Origin: Salinisphaera sp.
GTDB lineage: Bacteria > Pseudomonadota > Gammaproteobacteria > Nevskiales > Salinisphaeraceae
Direction of reading: 5' to 3'
NCBI GenBank assembly: GCA_027858915.1
Contig: JAQIBT010000141.1
Coordinates: 1-54,478, forward strand
Length of the DNA stretch: 54,478 bases
The notes under the pieces were generated by a model. That model did no database searches, was not told where the DNA came from, and was given only the letters and a program-made list of their open reading frames with translations. The translations under genes were made by a program, and so were the position numbers. Shown here piece by piece: positions 35,412-45,316 of this stretch (positions within the stretch are counted from its first letter, which is position 1; each line of letters opens with the position of its first letter).

Positions 35412-36206
35412 CTACGCGTCTAGGCTTGATGCGTGATTCGCCACCAGGCGATTGGCCAGCGCCGCGAAATCTGACGCGGGTAACTGTTCCGGCCGATGCA
35501 TAGGCTCAACACCACAGGCGGCGATGTCGTCGGCGCTCAGCAATGATTTTAGCGACTTGCGCAACGTCTTGCGACGCTGTCCAAAGGCGACGGCAACCAC
35601 GCGATCGAAAACATTCCAGTCCTGGATTTCGAATGCGGGTGGGCGCGGACGCAGTCGGACCACTGCTGACATTACCTTGGGCGGCGGACTGAAGGCGCCA
35701 GCGCCGACATTGAACAAGGCTGCAGTATCGGCTCTGGCCGCCAGGGCCACGCTCAGACGTCCGTAGTCGCGGCTGCCCGGGGCGGCCACCATGCGATCAA
35801 CCACTTCCTTTTGCAGCATGAAGTGCATGTCGATGATGGGCGCGGGACTGGCCAGCAGCGCGAACAACAGTGGTGATGAGATGTTGTAGGGCAGATTGCC
35901 CACCAGCCGCAGGGCGCCACCACGGCGCGCGGCCAGGTCTGCGTAGTCGACACGCAGGGCATCGCCGGCGATCACGTCCAGACGGGGATCGCTGGCGGCG
36001 CGTTGCTCAAGGAGGGCAATAAGATCGCGGTCGATCTCGACCACGCTCAGACGAGCGACACGTGCCAGCAACGGATCGGTCAGAGCGCCTTGGCCGGGAC
36101 CGATCTCCACCAGGCGATCGTCCGCCTGCGGCGCAACGGCCGCTACAATGCGATCGATCACGTTCTTTTCATGCAAAAAATGCTGGCCGAAACGTTTACG
36201 CGCCAT
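35412..36206 (-). CDS. rsmA: 16S rRNA dimethyladenosine transferase RsmA/KsgA
   Basis: Uses SAM to dimethylate two adjacent adenosines in the last hairpin of 16S rRNA, a checkpoint of 30S maturation; loss gives kasugamycin resistance. The 264 residues include the N-terminal RKRFGQHFLHEKN, SAM-binding EIGPGQGALTDPL (about 34-46) and the catalytic NLPYN (about 105-109), followed by the helical C-terminal domain. Its start overlaps the end of pdxA by 11 bases, last in the lptD-surA-pdxA-rsmA operon. Confidence 0.97.
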   Translation of the reverse strand: MARKRFGQHFLHEKNVIDRIVAAVAPQADDRLVEIGPGQGALTDPLLARVARLSVVEIDRDLIALLEQRAASDPRLDVIAGDALRVDYADLAARRGGALRLVGNLPYNISSPLLFALLASPAPIIDMHFMLQKEVVDRMVAAPGSRDYGRLSVALAARADTAALFNVGAGAFSPPPKVMSAVVRLRPRPPAFEIQDWNVFDRVVAVAFGQRRKTLRKSLKSLLSADDIAACGVEPMHRPEQLPASDFAALANRLVANHASSLDA

Positions 36207-37230
36207 GACGGTTGGCGGCAGCGCCCTGGCGGGTCATTTGCAGCGCCACTTGAATCGCGGCGTTCATACTCCCCGTGTTGACCTGACCGGTGCCGGCCAG
36301 ATCGAGCGCGGTGCCGTGGTCGACCGATGTCCGCACGATCGGCAGCCCCAGACTGATGTTGACCGTGCGGCCAAAACCCAGATGCTTGATCACCGGTAGA
36401 CCCTGGTCGTGATACATCGCCAGCACGGCATCGGCGTCGGCCAGGCGGTGGTCAGTAAACAAAGTGTCGGCAGGCAAGGGCCCCACGGCATCAATGCCGC
36501 GCGCGCGGGCGGCTTCGAGAGCGGGCGTGATGACCTCGATCTCTTCGCGTCCCAGATAACCGTCCTCACCGGCGTGTGGATTGAGGCCGGCTACCAGAAT
36601 ACGTGGCCGCGCAATGCCGAAGCGCGCGATCAACTGGCTGTGCAGCACGTTCAGCGCATGGGCGAGCAGTGCATTGTCGATTGCCGCGGGCACGTCGGCC
36701 AGCGGCAGATGCACGGTAGCCAGCGCGACGCGCAGTGCGCCGTCGTCGGTGGCCAGCATCATCACCGGTGCCGCACTGGCGCAACGCGCGGCGAGATAAC
36801 CCGTGTGTCCGGAGAATGCAACGCCGGCCTGGTTGATAACGGCCTTGTGCACCGGCCCTGTCACTACCGCCTGTGCCGTGCCGGCCAGACATTGATCGAC
36901 CGCGCGATCAAGCGTATCAAGCACGTAACGGGCATTGGCCGGGTTCAGTTGGCCGGCGACTGCTGGTCGCGCCATTGCGATCGGGTCGATCAAGAGCCGG
37001 CCGGGACTGTGCGCTCTCGGCGGCCGGTCGTAATCGACGCCTTCTAGAACAATGGGCACGCCGATCAGCTCGGCGCGTGCCTTCAGCAGCTCAGGATCGG
37101 CGACAGCCACCAACTCACAATCATAACGGCCCTGAGCGATGCGTATTGCCAAGTCAGGCCCAATGCCGCCGGGTTCGCCCGGCGTCAGCAACAGTCTCGG
37201 AATCGGCGCCATGTCGACAACGTTTGTCAC
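36196..37230 (-). CDS. pdxA: 4-hydroxythreonine-4-phosphate dehydrogenase
   Basis: NAD-dependent enzyme of pyridoxal 5'-phosphate synthesis; the product condenses with deoxyxylulose phosphate through PdxJ. It has 344 residues. The TPGEPGGIGPDLA start and metal-binding histidines in SGHTGYLA, NPHAGEDGYLG and YHDQGLPVIKH are visible, as is the C-terminal NTGSM. It lies 11 bases after surA and overlaps rsmA by 11 bases. Confidence 0.97.
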   Translation of the reverse strand: MTNVVDMAPIPRLLLTPGEPGGIGPDLAIRIAQGRYDCELVAVADPELLKARAELIGVPIVLEGVDYDRPPRAHSPGRLLIDPIAMARPAVAGQLNPANARYVLDTLDRAVDQCLAGTAQAVVTGPVHKAVINQAGVAFSGHTGYLAARCASAAPVMMLATDDGALRVALATVHLPLADVPAAIDNALLAHALNVLHSQLIARFGIARPRILVAGLNPHAGEDGYLGREEIEVITPALEAARARGIDAVGPLPADTLFTDHRLADADAVLAMYHDQGLPVIKHLGFGRTVNISLGLPIVRTSVDHGTALDLAGTGQVNTGSMNAAIQVALQMTRQGAAANRHGA

Positions 37231-37241
37231 AGCAGCAAATT

Positions 37242-38642
37242 CTACGAACCGCTGCCCGTTGGCTGATAGTCGGGCATACGAATATCGACATAGGCTTCAT
37301 CACGCAGCTTGCGCAGCCACAGATTGCCTTCCTCGCTGGCACGCTGCTTGCCCAGCGTCTGCCTCGCCTCGTTGCGTTTCGACTGATCCGTCTGATCCTG
37401 ATCGCGGCGACCGACCAGCTTGATGATCTCGTAGCCGTCCTGGGTCTGGAAAATTCGACTGATACCGCCTTTGTCCAATCCGCTGACCTGGCGACGGGTA
37501 TCGGGCGGCAGCTGGTCCACAGGCACCCAGCCGATATCGCCGCCCTGATTGGCGGTCGCCTTGTCGTCGGAATACTTACGCGCCAGCGAGGCGAAATCGT
37601 CGCCGGCCAGCAGGCGCTGATGGATTTGCTGGGCCAACTTGCGCGTGCGTGCGTCGCTGCGGATTTCATTCGGCTTGAGCAGGATGTGGCTGACATCGAC
37701 CTCGTGAACCATCACTTTCTTCTGCTCGGGAGCCGCATTGCCGCCGCGCTCGCCTTCCAGCTTGATCAGATACAGGCCACCGTCGCCGCGAAAGACCTTG
37801 CTGACATCGCCGGTCTGCATGCCTGATAACGCCGAGTCGAACGAGTCGGGCACAGCTGCGCCCTTGAGCCATCCCATGTCACCGCCGTTGTCGGCGTCTT
37901 CGGCCTGTGAATTGTTGTTGGCCGCCTCGGCAAACGTCAGGTCGCCGGAGACGATCTTCTGGCGCAATGTTTTGAGCTGGTCGCGAGCCACGCCCACGGT
38001 GGTCGAGTCCGCGCCGTCGGGCAGGGCGATCTGGATCTCGCGGATATGGTACTCATGATCCTGGGTGAACCGCAGCCTTTGGTTCTTCAGATACTGGTCA
38101 ACATCGGCATCCGAAATCGACACCTTGTCCATGACTTCCTTCTGACGCACCTTGGATACGAGAATTTCGTCGCGTATCTGGTTGCGCAGACTCTTCATGC
38201 TCATACCGCTGGCTGAGACCGCCTGCGTGAACTGCTGCATGTTCATGTTGTTGCGCTGGGCAATTCGGGCCAGGCCCGACTGCAGCTGCGACGGTGACAC
38301 CTTGATCTTGTCCTGTTTCGCGCGCTCGATCTGCAGCTGCCGCATGATCAGCTGATCCAACACCTGAGAGCGCAGGACGTTCGGCGGCACGCGGTTGATC
38401 TGGCTGCCGGCCCGTTGCCGGATCTGTGCCACTGCAGTGTCTAGCTCGCTTTCCAGAATAACGTCGTCATTAACCACTGCGACAATCTGATCGAGCTTCC
38501 GTGGTCCGGACTGTGACTGTGCCGGCTGACCGAGAGAAAAACTCGTCAGCCCGCCGCCGCCCAGCTGGGCATGTGCGGCCGGTAGATGCAGGATGAATGC
38601 GGCCAGGCCGAGAGCCAGCCCAGAAGTCGTTGTATATCTCAT
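37242..38642 (-). CDS. surA: Periplasmic chaperone/peptidyl-prolyl isomerase SurA
   Basis: Escorts unfolded outer-membrane proteins across the periplasm to the Bam complex; LptD is a major client. The 466 residues begin with a cleavable signal peptide ending AAHA (about residue 25). An N-terminal chaperone domain with VNDDVILESELD follows, then two parvulin domains (about 195-310 and 318-425; the second includes VSHILLKPNEI and GGDIGWV). Its start overlaps the lptD stop by four bases, so client and chaperone are co-expressed. Confidence 0.97.
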   Translation of the reverse strand: MRYTTTSGLALGLAAFILHLPAAHAQLGGGGLTSFSLGQPAQSQSGPRKLDQIVAVVNDDVILESELDTAVAQIRQRAGSQINRVPPNVLRSQVLDQLIMRQLQIERAKQDKIKVSPSQLQSGLARIAQRNNMNMQQFTQAVSASGMSMKSLRNQIRDEILVSKVRQKEVMDKVSISDADVDQYLKNQRLRFTQDHEYHIREIQIALPDGADSTTVGVARDQLKTLRQKIVSGDLTFAEAANNNSQAEDADNGGDMGWLKGAAVPDSFDSALSGMQTGDVSKVFRGDGGLYLIKLEGERGGNAAPEQKKVMVHEVDVSHILLKPNEIRSDARTRKLAQQIHQRLLAGDDFASLARKYSDDKATANQGGDIGWVPVDQLPPDTRRQVSGLDKGGISRIFQTQDGYEIIKLVGRRDQDQTDQSKRNEARQTLGKQRASEEGNLWLRKLRDEAYVDIRMPDYQPTGSGS

Positions 38643-41047
38643 GGCGAACGCATCGTATCAAAGGTGTGGCTTGAGCGACCGGTGGTGTCGTTGGAGAACA
38701 CATCGCTATCAACGAAGGACCGCACGTTGTTGCCGAACTGCCCCAGACCGCGGAAGACGAATTGGAACAGGATGGCAGAGGCCTGACTGCCGTCGCGTCG
38801 CGCGACATAATGGCGCCAGGCAACGCGGGCAGCATAACAACATGACGGGCTGTACTCGATGCCTGCCAGTGTCTCGACGTTTCGACTTTTTTCCAGCGAA
38901 TAGTTCCATCGCCCGACGAAGTCGAAGCGATCGGAAATAGGCGCGCGTACCCCAAGCACGGTCTGGGACAGGTTCTCGAACTTACCCGGAATCAGATTGG
39001 TCTGGATGTTGCGCCTGAAATTTCCGCTGCCGTTACCGGTATAGAACACGTTACGCGCAGGACGGAAGTCTCGATAGAAGCGATAGCCGAGATTCAGTTG
39101 ATAGCCGGACCGGCTGCCCAAAGTGGCAGTTGCGATGGCCCTGTTGATCCGGTTGTGGTGCGGATCGTACTGTACGGTCGCGCGGCCGCTCAGGGTGCTC
39201 GTGGGCGCGAGCGTGACGCCAGCCACATAGTCGGATCCGCGCGAGCCGTATCCGGTTTCGCCACTGTTGGGTACGGTCACGCGCAGATTCCGGAAGCCGG
39301 TGACCCGGCCCAGATCGAGTTTGGCGACTGTCCGACCGCTGCCCGGCGAGATCAATCGTGAGGTTAGACCGACTGTTACCTGGTTGGCATCTCCGATGCG
39401 ATCGAGTCCCGTGAAACGGTTGTCTGCAAACAGACGGTCATAGTGCAGGTCGGGCACACCGGAGTCGAAGATCGGAATGTTTGACTGGTTCTGGTACCCG
39501 ACGAAAAGATACTGCATGCGCGGCTCTAATGTCTGAATCCACCCGTTTTTCAGCGTGCGCGAGAAACGCAGGCCCCCGCCCGCGGTAAAGCTCGGAATTT
39601 CGCGGTTGATGACGCTTTTGTTGGGTCTGATAAACGCATCGGTGGGAATCTGGTCAAGATTCTGCAGCTGATAATGGGTTACTCGATAGGCGGCTTCGCT
39701 ATTGGCATACCAGCCGCCCCGGTCGACGCCCCACAGCAGGCGAGGACGCAGATCGGAACGATAACCCGTGACGCTGTTGTTGCGCTGGAAGTCAGTGAAC
39801 TCGGCGTCCAGGCCGGCCTGGAATGGCGCGGTCGGGGTGAGCATTTCCAGCCGCGCCTGTGGCAGGCGCTTGTAAGGCTTGTTGTCATACAGTCCGCCCA
39901 GGCCGTTAAAGTTGTTGTATAGGCTCTGGAAATCCTGGGCAAGCAACGTGAACCGCACGCCGCCGCTGGCGTCAGCCGCGGTCAGTTGCAGCGAGCGTTC
40001 CAGATTCGCTGTTGACGTATGCGACAGATCATTGCTCAGATCGTTGAAGTAGTTCTTGTCCGTCACGTAGTTATACTGAGCTTGTACGCCGACGTAGGGA
40101 TTGAGCTCGCCCTGATGCTCGAAGTGTACCAGCCCGCGATCGGCACCGTATTTCCGGTCGTGCGGCAAGTATTGGCCATCCAGTTCGCCGCGGTTGTGTT
40201 CAAAAAGATAGCGGCCCTGGACCCCCAGCTGGAAACCGCGCTTGGCCAGCACGCGTGGTACCAGCGTTGCGTCAAAGTTGGGCGAAATATTAAAATAATA
40301 AGGCGCGGACAACTCGAAGCCCGACTTGCTCGAGACGCCGATTGTCGGCGCCAGAAAACCCGTATGGCGCTGATTGTCGAGCGGAAAATTGATATAGGGC
40401 GTATACAGAACCGGTACGCCGTAGATTCGCATGGTTGCATCGCGGGCTATCCCGCGACCCGTGTTGCGGTTGAGTTCGATATGTTTTGCCGATAGCAGCC
40501 AGGCTTTGGTGGGGCCAGGGCAGGTGCTGTAGTCCGCATCTGTCAACTCGTACTGGTTGTCGCCGGGCGAGACGATAGTCGCCGCCTTGCCGCGCGCGCC
40601 CGAGCCGATTACCGAATAGTGTGTCTTATCGAACTGACCGGTGCGGTTGCGGGTATTCACGTTGGCGGTATCGGCGGTCAGATACAGACCGGGCCGGTAA
40701 TACTTGACGCCCCCCTTGGCCTGAGCGTCGGTGGTCTGACGGTTGTAGCGCACGTAGGGCGCTTCCATGGTCTGGCCGTTGCGTTCCAGACGTACGTTGC
40801 CGGTCGCGGTAGCGATCTGATTGGCCACCGTGGCCTGGTCGGCGACCAGGGTGGATTCGTCGCTCTGTTCGGGCAAACTGAGAGGCGGGGCTTTCACCGG
40901 GCAACCGGCGCTGGAAGCGGCCGACGCCACGATTGGCAGTAAGCAGACGCCGACGCACAGCAGTGACCGGCTGATTGCAAGGCCGGTCCGAATTCGTGGT
41001 GCAGCGGCGTTCAGGCCGGCGGCATTACCAGTTTTTTCTTCGATCAC
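38639..41047 (-). CDS. lptD: LPS-assembly protein LptD
   Basis: Outer-membrane beta-barrel that inserts lipopolysaccharide into the outer leaflet with LptE. It has 802 residues. A signal peptide ends near residue 45 (IVASA), then an OstA/LptA-like jellyroll (about 65-175, with GNVRLERNGQTMEAP) and the C-terminal barrel. The four disulfide cysteines are all present: C49, C176, C736 and C737, giving the usual two inter-domain bonds. It is first in the operon lptD-surA-pdxA-rsmA and divergent from amgK. Confidence 0.97.
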   Translation of the reverse strand: MIEEKTGNAAGLNAAAPRIRTGLAISRSLLCVGVCLLPIVASAASSAGCPVKAPPLSLPEQSDESTLVADQATVANQIATATGNVRLERNGQTMEAPYVRYNRQTTDAQAKGGVKYYRPGLYLTADTANVNTRNRTGQFDKTHYSVIGSGARGKAATIVSPGDNQYELTDADYSTCPGPTKAWLLSAKHIELNRNTGRGIARDATMRIYGVPVLYTPYINFPLDNQRHTGFLAPTIGVSSKSGFELSAPYYFNISPNFDATLVPRVLAKRGFQLGVQGRYLFEHNRGELDGQYLPHDRKYGADRGLVHFEHQGELNPYVGVQAQYNYVTDKNYFNDLSNDLSHTSTANLERSLQLTAADASGGVRFTLLAQDFQSLYNNFNGLGGLYDNKPYKRLPQARLEMLTPTAPFQAGLDAEFTDFQRNNSVTGYRSDLRPRLLWGVDRGGWYANSEAAYRVTHYQLQNLDQIPTDAFIRPNKSVINREIPSFTAGGGLRFSRTLKNGWIQTLEPRMQYLFVGYQNQSNIPIFDSGVPDLHYDRLFADNRFTGLDRIGDANQVTVGLTSRLISPGSGRTVAKLDLGRVTGFRNLRVTVPNSGETGYGSRGSDYVAGVTLAPTSTLSGRATVQYDPHHNRINRAIATATLGSRSGYQLNLGYRFYRDFRPARNVFYTGNGSGNFRRNIQTNLIPGKFENLSQTVLGVRAPISDRFDFVGRWNYSLEKSRNVETLAGIEYSPSCCYAARVAWRHYVARRDGSQASAILFQFVFRGLGQFGNNVRSFVDSDVFSNDTTGRSSHTFDTMRSP

Positions 41048-41127
41048 GGCGGGATGTCACACCAGTTAGCTAAAACGATAGTCCACAATGCGATACGCAT
41101 CGCCGCGCTACCGCTCGAAGCAATCTT

Positions 41128-41141
41128 GTTCGCAAGCGAAC
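41128..41141. promoter_or_regulatory. 14-bp palindrome in the lptD-amgK divergent gap
   Basis: GTTCGCAAGCGAAC is a near-perfect palindrome with two central A. It lies between the divergent lptD and amgK genes, 77 bases before amgK, so it could be an operator, but no regulator is suggested. A smaller dyad ATGCG-ATA-CGCAT lies at 41088-41100. Confidence 0.3.
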
Positions 41142-41217
41142 CCCCTGTGGCGTCGATTATGCGCACCCGTGGCTGCCCTCGCAATGCAGCGGTCGCTCAT
41201 CACTGTAAAGGAATGCT

Positions 41218-42923
<1,706 letters not shown>

Positions 42924-42945
42924 TAGACTGCGCCCGTTTGCCAAG

Positions 42946-42969
42946 CACCGCCCAACTTGGCGGTGTCTT
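42946..42969 (+). terminator. Weak terminator after murU
   Basis: CACCGCC (42946-42952) pairs with GGCGGTG (42959-42965) around a 6-nt loop and is followed by TCTTTA. It would partly separate amgK-murU from the lipoprotein genes; the U tract is poor. Confidence 0.35.
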
Positions 42970-43005
42970 TACACCTACCTGTGTTCCTCTTCTGGGAGAT
43001 GCCGC

Positions 43006-43554
43006 ATGTCGGCTCGTTATCAAGGCTCGACTCTGTGTCTGATTCGGAGGCTCATGCCGCTGATCGTCCTGCTGCTGGCCGCGGCACTGGGCGGCTGCGC
43101 CACGGACGCTGTCCGCGGCCCGGCCACGCCTGATCTCAGTGCCCTCAAGCCTGCGCAGCAGGCGCTGAACAAAGCGCTCGCGGCCAACGCAGGGGACTTC
43201 GCGCCGCGTACAGTCGACGCATCGCGGCGGCGCATTACTATCGCGCGGGATATTGTCTACAGCGCGGCGCGTCAGGATCGATCACTGACCGCAAGCGAGA
43301 ATGATCGGGTGCAGAAGCTGGTCGACGCCGCCCGATTGGATGCGCGTGCAGCGCTGGTCGAAACCCAGGCCAAGGCCGTGCAGACCAAACTTGCCGAGCT
43401 CCAGCAACCGGCCGGTGGGTCGGTCAACGGCGCCGCGAAGACCAGCCATTCGTCGAATCAGGCGCTATCGAACCAGAACCGTGGAGCTGACTCGTCCGCG
43501 CTGGGGCTGTCCGCCTTCGGCGAGCAACGTAATGCAACAGGAGCCCGTCAGTGA
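43006..43554 (+). CDS. DUF4398-like outer-membrane lipoprotein
   Basis: The 182-residue product has a lipoprotein signal with lipobox LGG-C31; the residue after Cys is Ala, which predicts outer-membrane sorting. A helical region (about 42-135) contains ALNKALAANAGDFAP and RARITIARDIV-like segments typical of DUF4398 proteins. The tail is Ser/Asn-rich. The start at 43006 has GGGAG 7 bases upstream; a longer frame back to 42910 overlaps murU and lacks such a site. The final GTGA overlaps the OmpA-domain gene, so the two lipoproteins are likely partners. Function unknown. Confidence 0.75.
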   Translation: MSARYQGSTLCLIRRLMPLIVLLLAAALGGCATDAVRGPATPDLSALKPAQQALNKALAANAGDFAPRTVDASRRRITIARDIVYSAARQDRSLTASENDRVQKLVDAARLDARAALVETQAKAVQTKLAELQQPAGGSVNGAAKTSHSSNQALSNQNRGADSSALGLSAFGEQRNATGARQ

Positions 43555-44498
43555 AACGTCTATTTTTAATGGCAGGCATCGTTGTGCTGCCCGTGTTGTC
43601 TGGCTGTTCTGTTTTCCACAAAAGCCCGGTACCGCCCAGCCCCTCCTTGACCGGCATCGCGGCAGAGAACGCGGGGCTGCGGGATCAGGTGCAGCGCGCA
43701 CGGCACGGCGGCCTGCCGCGTTTCGCTCCGATCACGCATGCAGAAAAAGCAGTGAACGCCGCGAGGGCTCAACCGCAGGTCGAGCAATTCGACAGTCAAT
43801 CGCTGGCGCAGGCCGAGCAGTCGCTCACCCAGGCGCAATCCGACTGGCAGTCGTTCGCGAAGGGCGACAAGCCAACCAACAAACAACTGGCGCAAGTGGC
43901 CGATGAGGCCAATCGTGCGCAGCGCCTGGCAGAGATTGCGCAGTACACCGCGCAACGAGAAATCGGCTTGTCCCAGTTGCAGAACGCTACTGGGCGAACA
44001 GCGCAAGCGTCGCCGCCACAGTCGCATCTCACGGACGCGAAGCTGGTCGGGCGCAAAGTGGTGCCCGACATGCTCGGCCCACTAGAATTCGAACCCGGCA
44101 CCGCGCGTCTGACATCGACATCCCATCTGGTCGTTGCTCGCCTGGCGAAGCTCATGCAAGCGCATCCCAAGCAGGGCATTGCTATCTTCGGTTTTACTGA
44201 CAATACAGCGCCGCCCGCCAAGCGACTCAAGGCATTTGTGAGCGCCAATCCGGGGCTGGAGAAAAAAGCGAAAACGCATGCCGCCCAAGTGGCAGCCTAC
44301 AATCAAGGGCTATCGAGCGCTCGCGCGCGTGACGTTGCCCAGCTACTGGTGCAGGCCGGTATCGATCCGCACCGCATCGGTGCGCGCGGCTTCGGCTCTC
44401 AGCATCCGATCGCCTCGAATGATACCGCTGCGGGCAGGCACAAGAACGAACGCGTTGAAGCCGTCGTTGTTCCGCTAAAGCAGCAGGACGGCGGATAA
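43551..44498 (+). CDS. OmpA-domain lipoprotein with DUF4398-like N-terminus
   Basis: The 315-residue product starts at GTG with AGGAG 8 bases upstream. The lipobox is LSG-C19, followed by Ser, so outer-membrane sorting is expected. Residues about 35-150 are helical and DUF4398-like. Residues about 178-310 form an OmpA-like peptidoglycan-binding domain: FEPGTARL, FGFTDNT at 214-220, and RHKNERVE near the end. An extra segment of about 30 residues (220-249) separates the FTD motif from NQGLSSARA, longer than the usual loop. It probably links outer membrane and cell wall together with the preceding lipoprotein. Confidence 0.85.
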   Translation: MKRLFLMAGIVVLPVLSGCSVFHKSPVPPSPSLTGIAAENAGLRDQVQRARHGGLPRFAPITHAEKAVNAARAQPQVEQFDSQSLAQAEQSLTQAQSDWQSFAKGDKPTNKQLAQVADEANRAQRLAEIAQYTAQREIGLSQLQNATGRTAQASPPQSHLTDAKLVGRKVVPDMLGPLEFEPGTARLTSTSHLVVARLAKLMQAHPKQGIAIFGFTDNTAPPAKRLKAFVSANPGLEKKAKTHAAQVAAYNQGLSSARARDVAQLLVQAGIDPHRIGARGFGSQHPIASNDTAAGRHKNERVEAVVVPLKQQDGG

Positions 44499-44538
44499 CA
44501 GCCCGTTCCTGAACAGGCGCCGCCAGCCGTTGCTGAGT

Positions 44539-45174
44539 TCAGATTGAGCGGAGCACGCCAACAGCGATACCTTCGACATTGAGCGAATCGCGTGTGGGAT
44601 CGAGGTGGATGTCCGCGAACGCTGGATTGTCCGCGGCGAGGCGAATTCCGCTGCCGTCGCGGTAAAAGCGTTTGACGGTGACCTCGTCGTCGAGCCGGAA
44701 GACAGCAATCTGGCCGACCCGCAGGTCGGTCGTGCTTTTTACGCCGAGCAGATCGCCGTCAAGTATGCCGGCGCCGATCATGCTGTCGCCATGGACGATC
44801 AGCAGGTAATCAGGCGGCGACGAAAACACACTGGGATCAATATGCAGGCGGCGTGACACGTGTTCGACTGCCTGGATCGGTACGCCCGCCGCCACGCGCC
44901 CGATCACGGCCAGGCCGGAATCGCCGGATTCATCGTTGTCGGCTACGAACGACAGTGCATCGGCATCCACCAGGCGGATACCGCGGCTGCGCCGGGCACC
45001 CAACTCGATCAGCCCTTTTCTATGCAGCGTCTGCAGGTGCGCCTGTGCGGCGTTGGCCGAGGCAAAGCCGAGCGCGTTCGCGATTTCGGCGCGCGTCGGC
45101 GGCGCGCCAGTGTCGATCATCGACTCGCGGATGAAATCGTAGACGCGCTGCTGTTTTCTGGTGAGCTTTTCCAC
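44539..45174 (-). CDS. lexA: LexA repressor
   Basis: SOS repressor that self-cleaves when bound to RecA filaments. The GTG at 45174 gives 211 residues starting MEKLTRKQQRVYDFI, aligning with family N-termini; the frame is open upstream to 45243 but that part has no counterpart. The winged helix includes PPTRAEIANALGFAS. The cleavage site is A96-G97 (GRVAAGVP), with catalytic Ser131 (HGDSM) and Lys168 (VTVKRF). No Shine-Dalgarno precedes the GTG; instead the SOS box ends one base before it. It is convergent with the OmpA-domain gene. Confidence 0.95.
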   Translation of the reverse strand: MEKLTRKQQRVYDFIRESMIDTGAPPTRAEIANALGFASANAAQAHLQTLHRKGLIELGARRSRGIRLVDADALSFVADNDESGDSGLAVIGRVAAGVPIQAVEHVSRRLHIDPSVFSSPPDYLLIVHGDSMIGAGILDGDLLGVKSTTDLRVGQIAVFRLDDEVTVKRFYRDGSGIRLAADNPAFADIHLDPTRDSLNVEGIAVGVLRSI

Positions 45175-45175
45175 G

Positions 45176-45191
45176 TTGTAAATATATGCAG
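45176..45191 (-). promoter_or_regulatory. LexA (SOS) box overlapping the lexA -10
   Basis: On the lexA strand it reads CTGCATATATTTACAA, close to the gammaproteobacterial consensus CTG-N10-CAG with an AT-alternating core. It occupies the 16 bases ending one base before the GTG start. The likely -10 is inside it. Confidence 0.85.
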
Positions 45192-45209
45192 TTATTCGAT
45201 TGCAGTAAA
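45181..45209 (-). promoter_or_regulatory. lexA promoter giving an apparently leaderless mRNA
   Basis: On the - strand TTTACT (45209-45204, 4 of 6) is followed by a 17-base spacer and TATATT (45186-45181, 5 of 6). A start 7 bases after the -10 falls on the first base of the GTG codon at 45174. The promoter is fully covered by the SOS box at its -10. Confidence 0.55.
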
Positions 45210-45236
45210 GGAACCTCTGCACAATCGAAGTTCTGT

Positions 45237-45265
45237 TTGACATTGCACTGCAACAATTTTAATCT
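45237..45265 (+). promoter_or_regulatory. Candidate promoter of the phasin gene
   Basis: A perfect TTGACA (45237-45242), a 17-base spacer and TAATCT (45260-45265, 3 of 6). The predicted start near 45272 leaves about 45 bases before the ATG. The arms of an inverted repeat lie in the spacer and on the start site. Confidence 0.5.
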
Positions 45266-45283
45266 CAGCGTTGTTGCATTGCA
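45244..45283. promoter_or_regulatory. Inverted repeat straddling the phasin promoter
   Basis: TGCACTGCAACAA (45244-45256) and TTGTTGCATTGCA (45271-45283) match as inverted copies at 12 of 13 positions, 14 bases apart. TGC-rich repeats are typical targets of PhaR, the PHA-responsive repressor of phasin genes. The adjacent GCACCAAATCAA (45281-45292) fits a PhaR motif recalled from Ralstonia. The regulator's identity is inference. Confidence 0.55.
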
Positions 45284-45316
45284 CCAAATCAACTTCGACG
45301 TACGAGATAATCGATC

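Noticed and set aside
45175-45243. A 23-residue LexA extension from an upstream ATG
   Set aside because: It would place the SOS box and promoter inside the coding region, and LexA proteins begin near MEKLT; kept only as an alternative.
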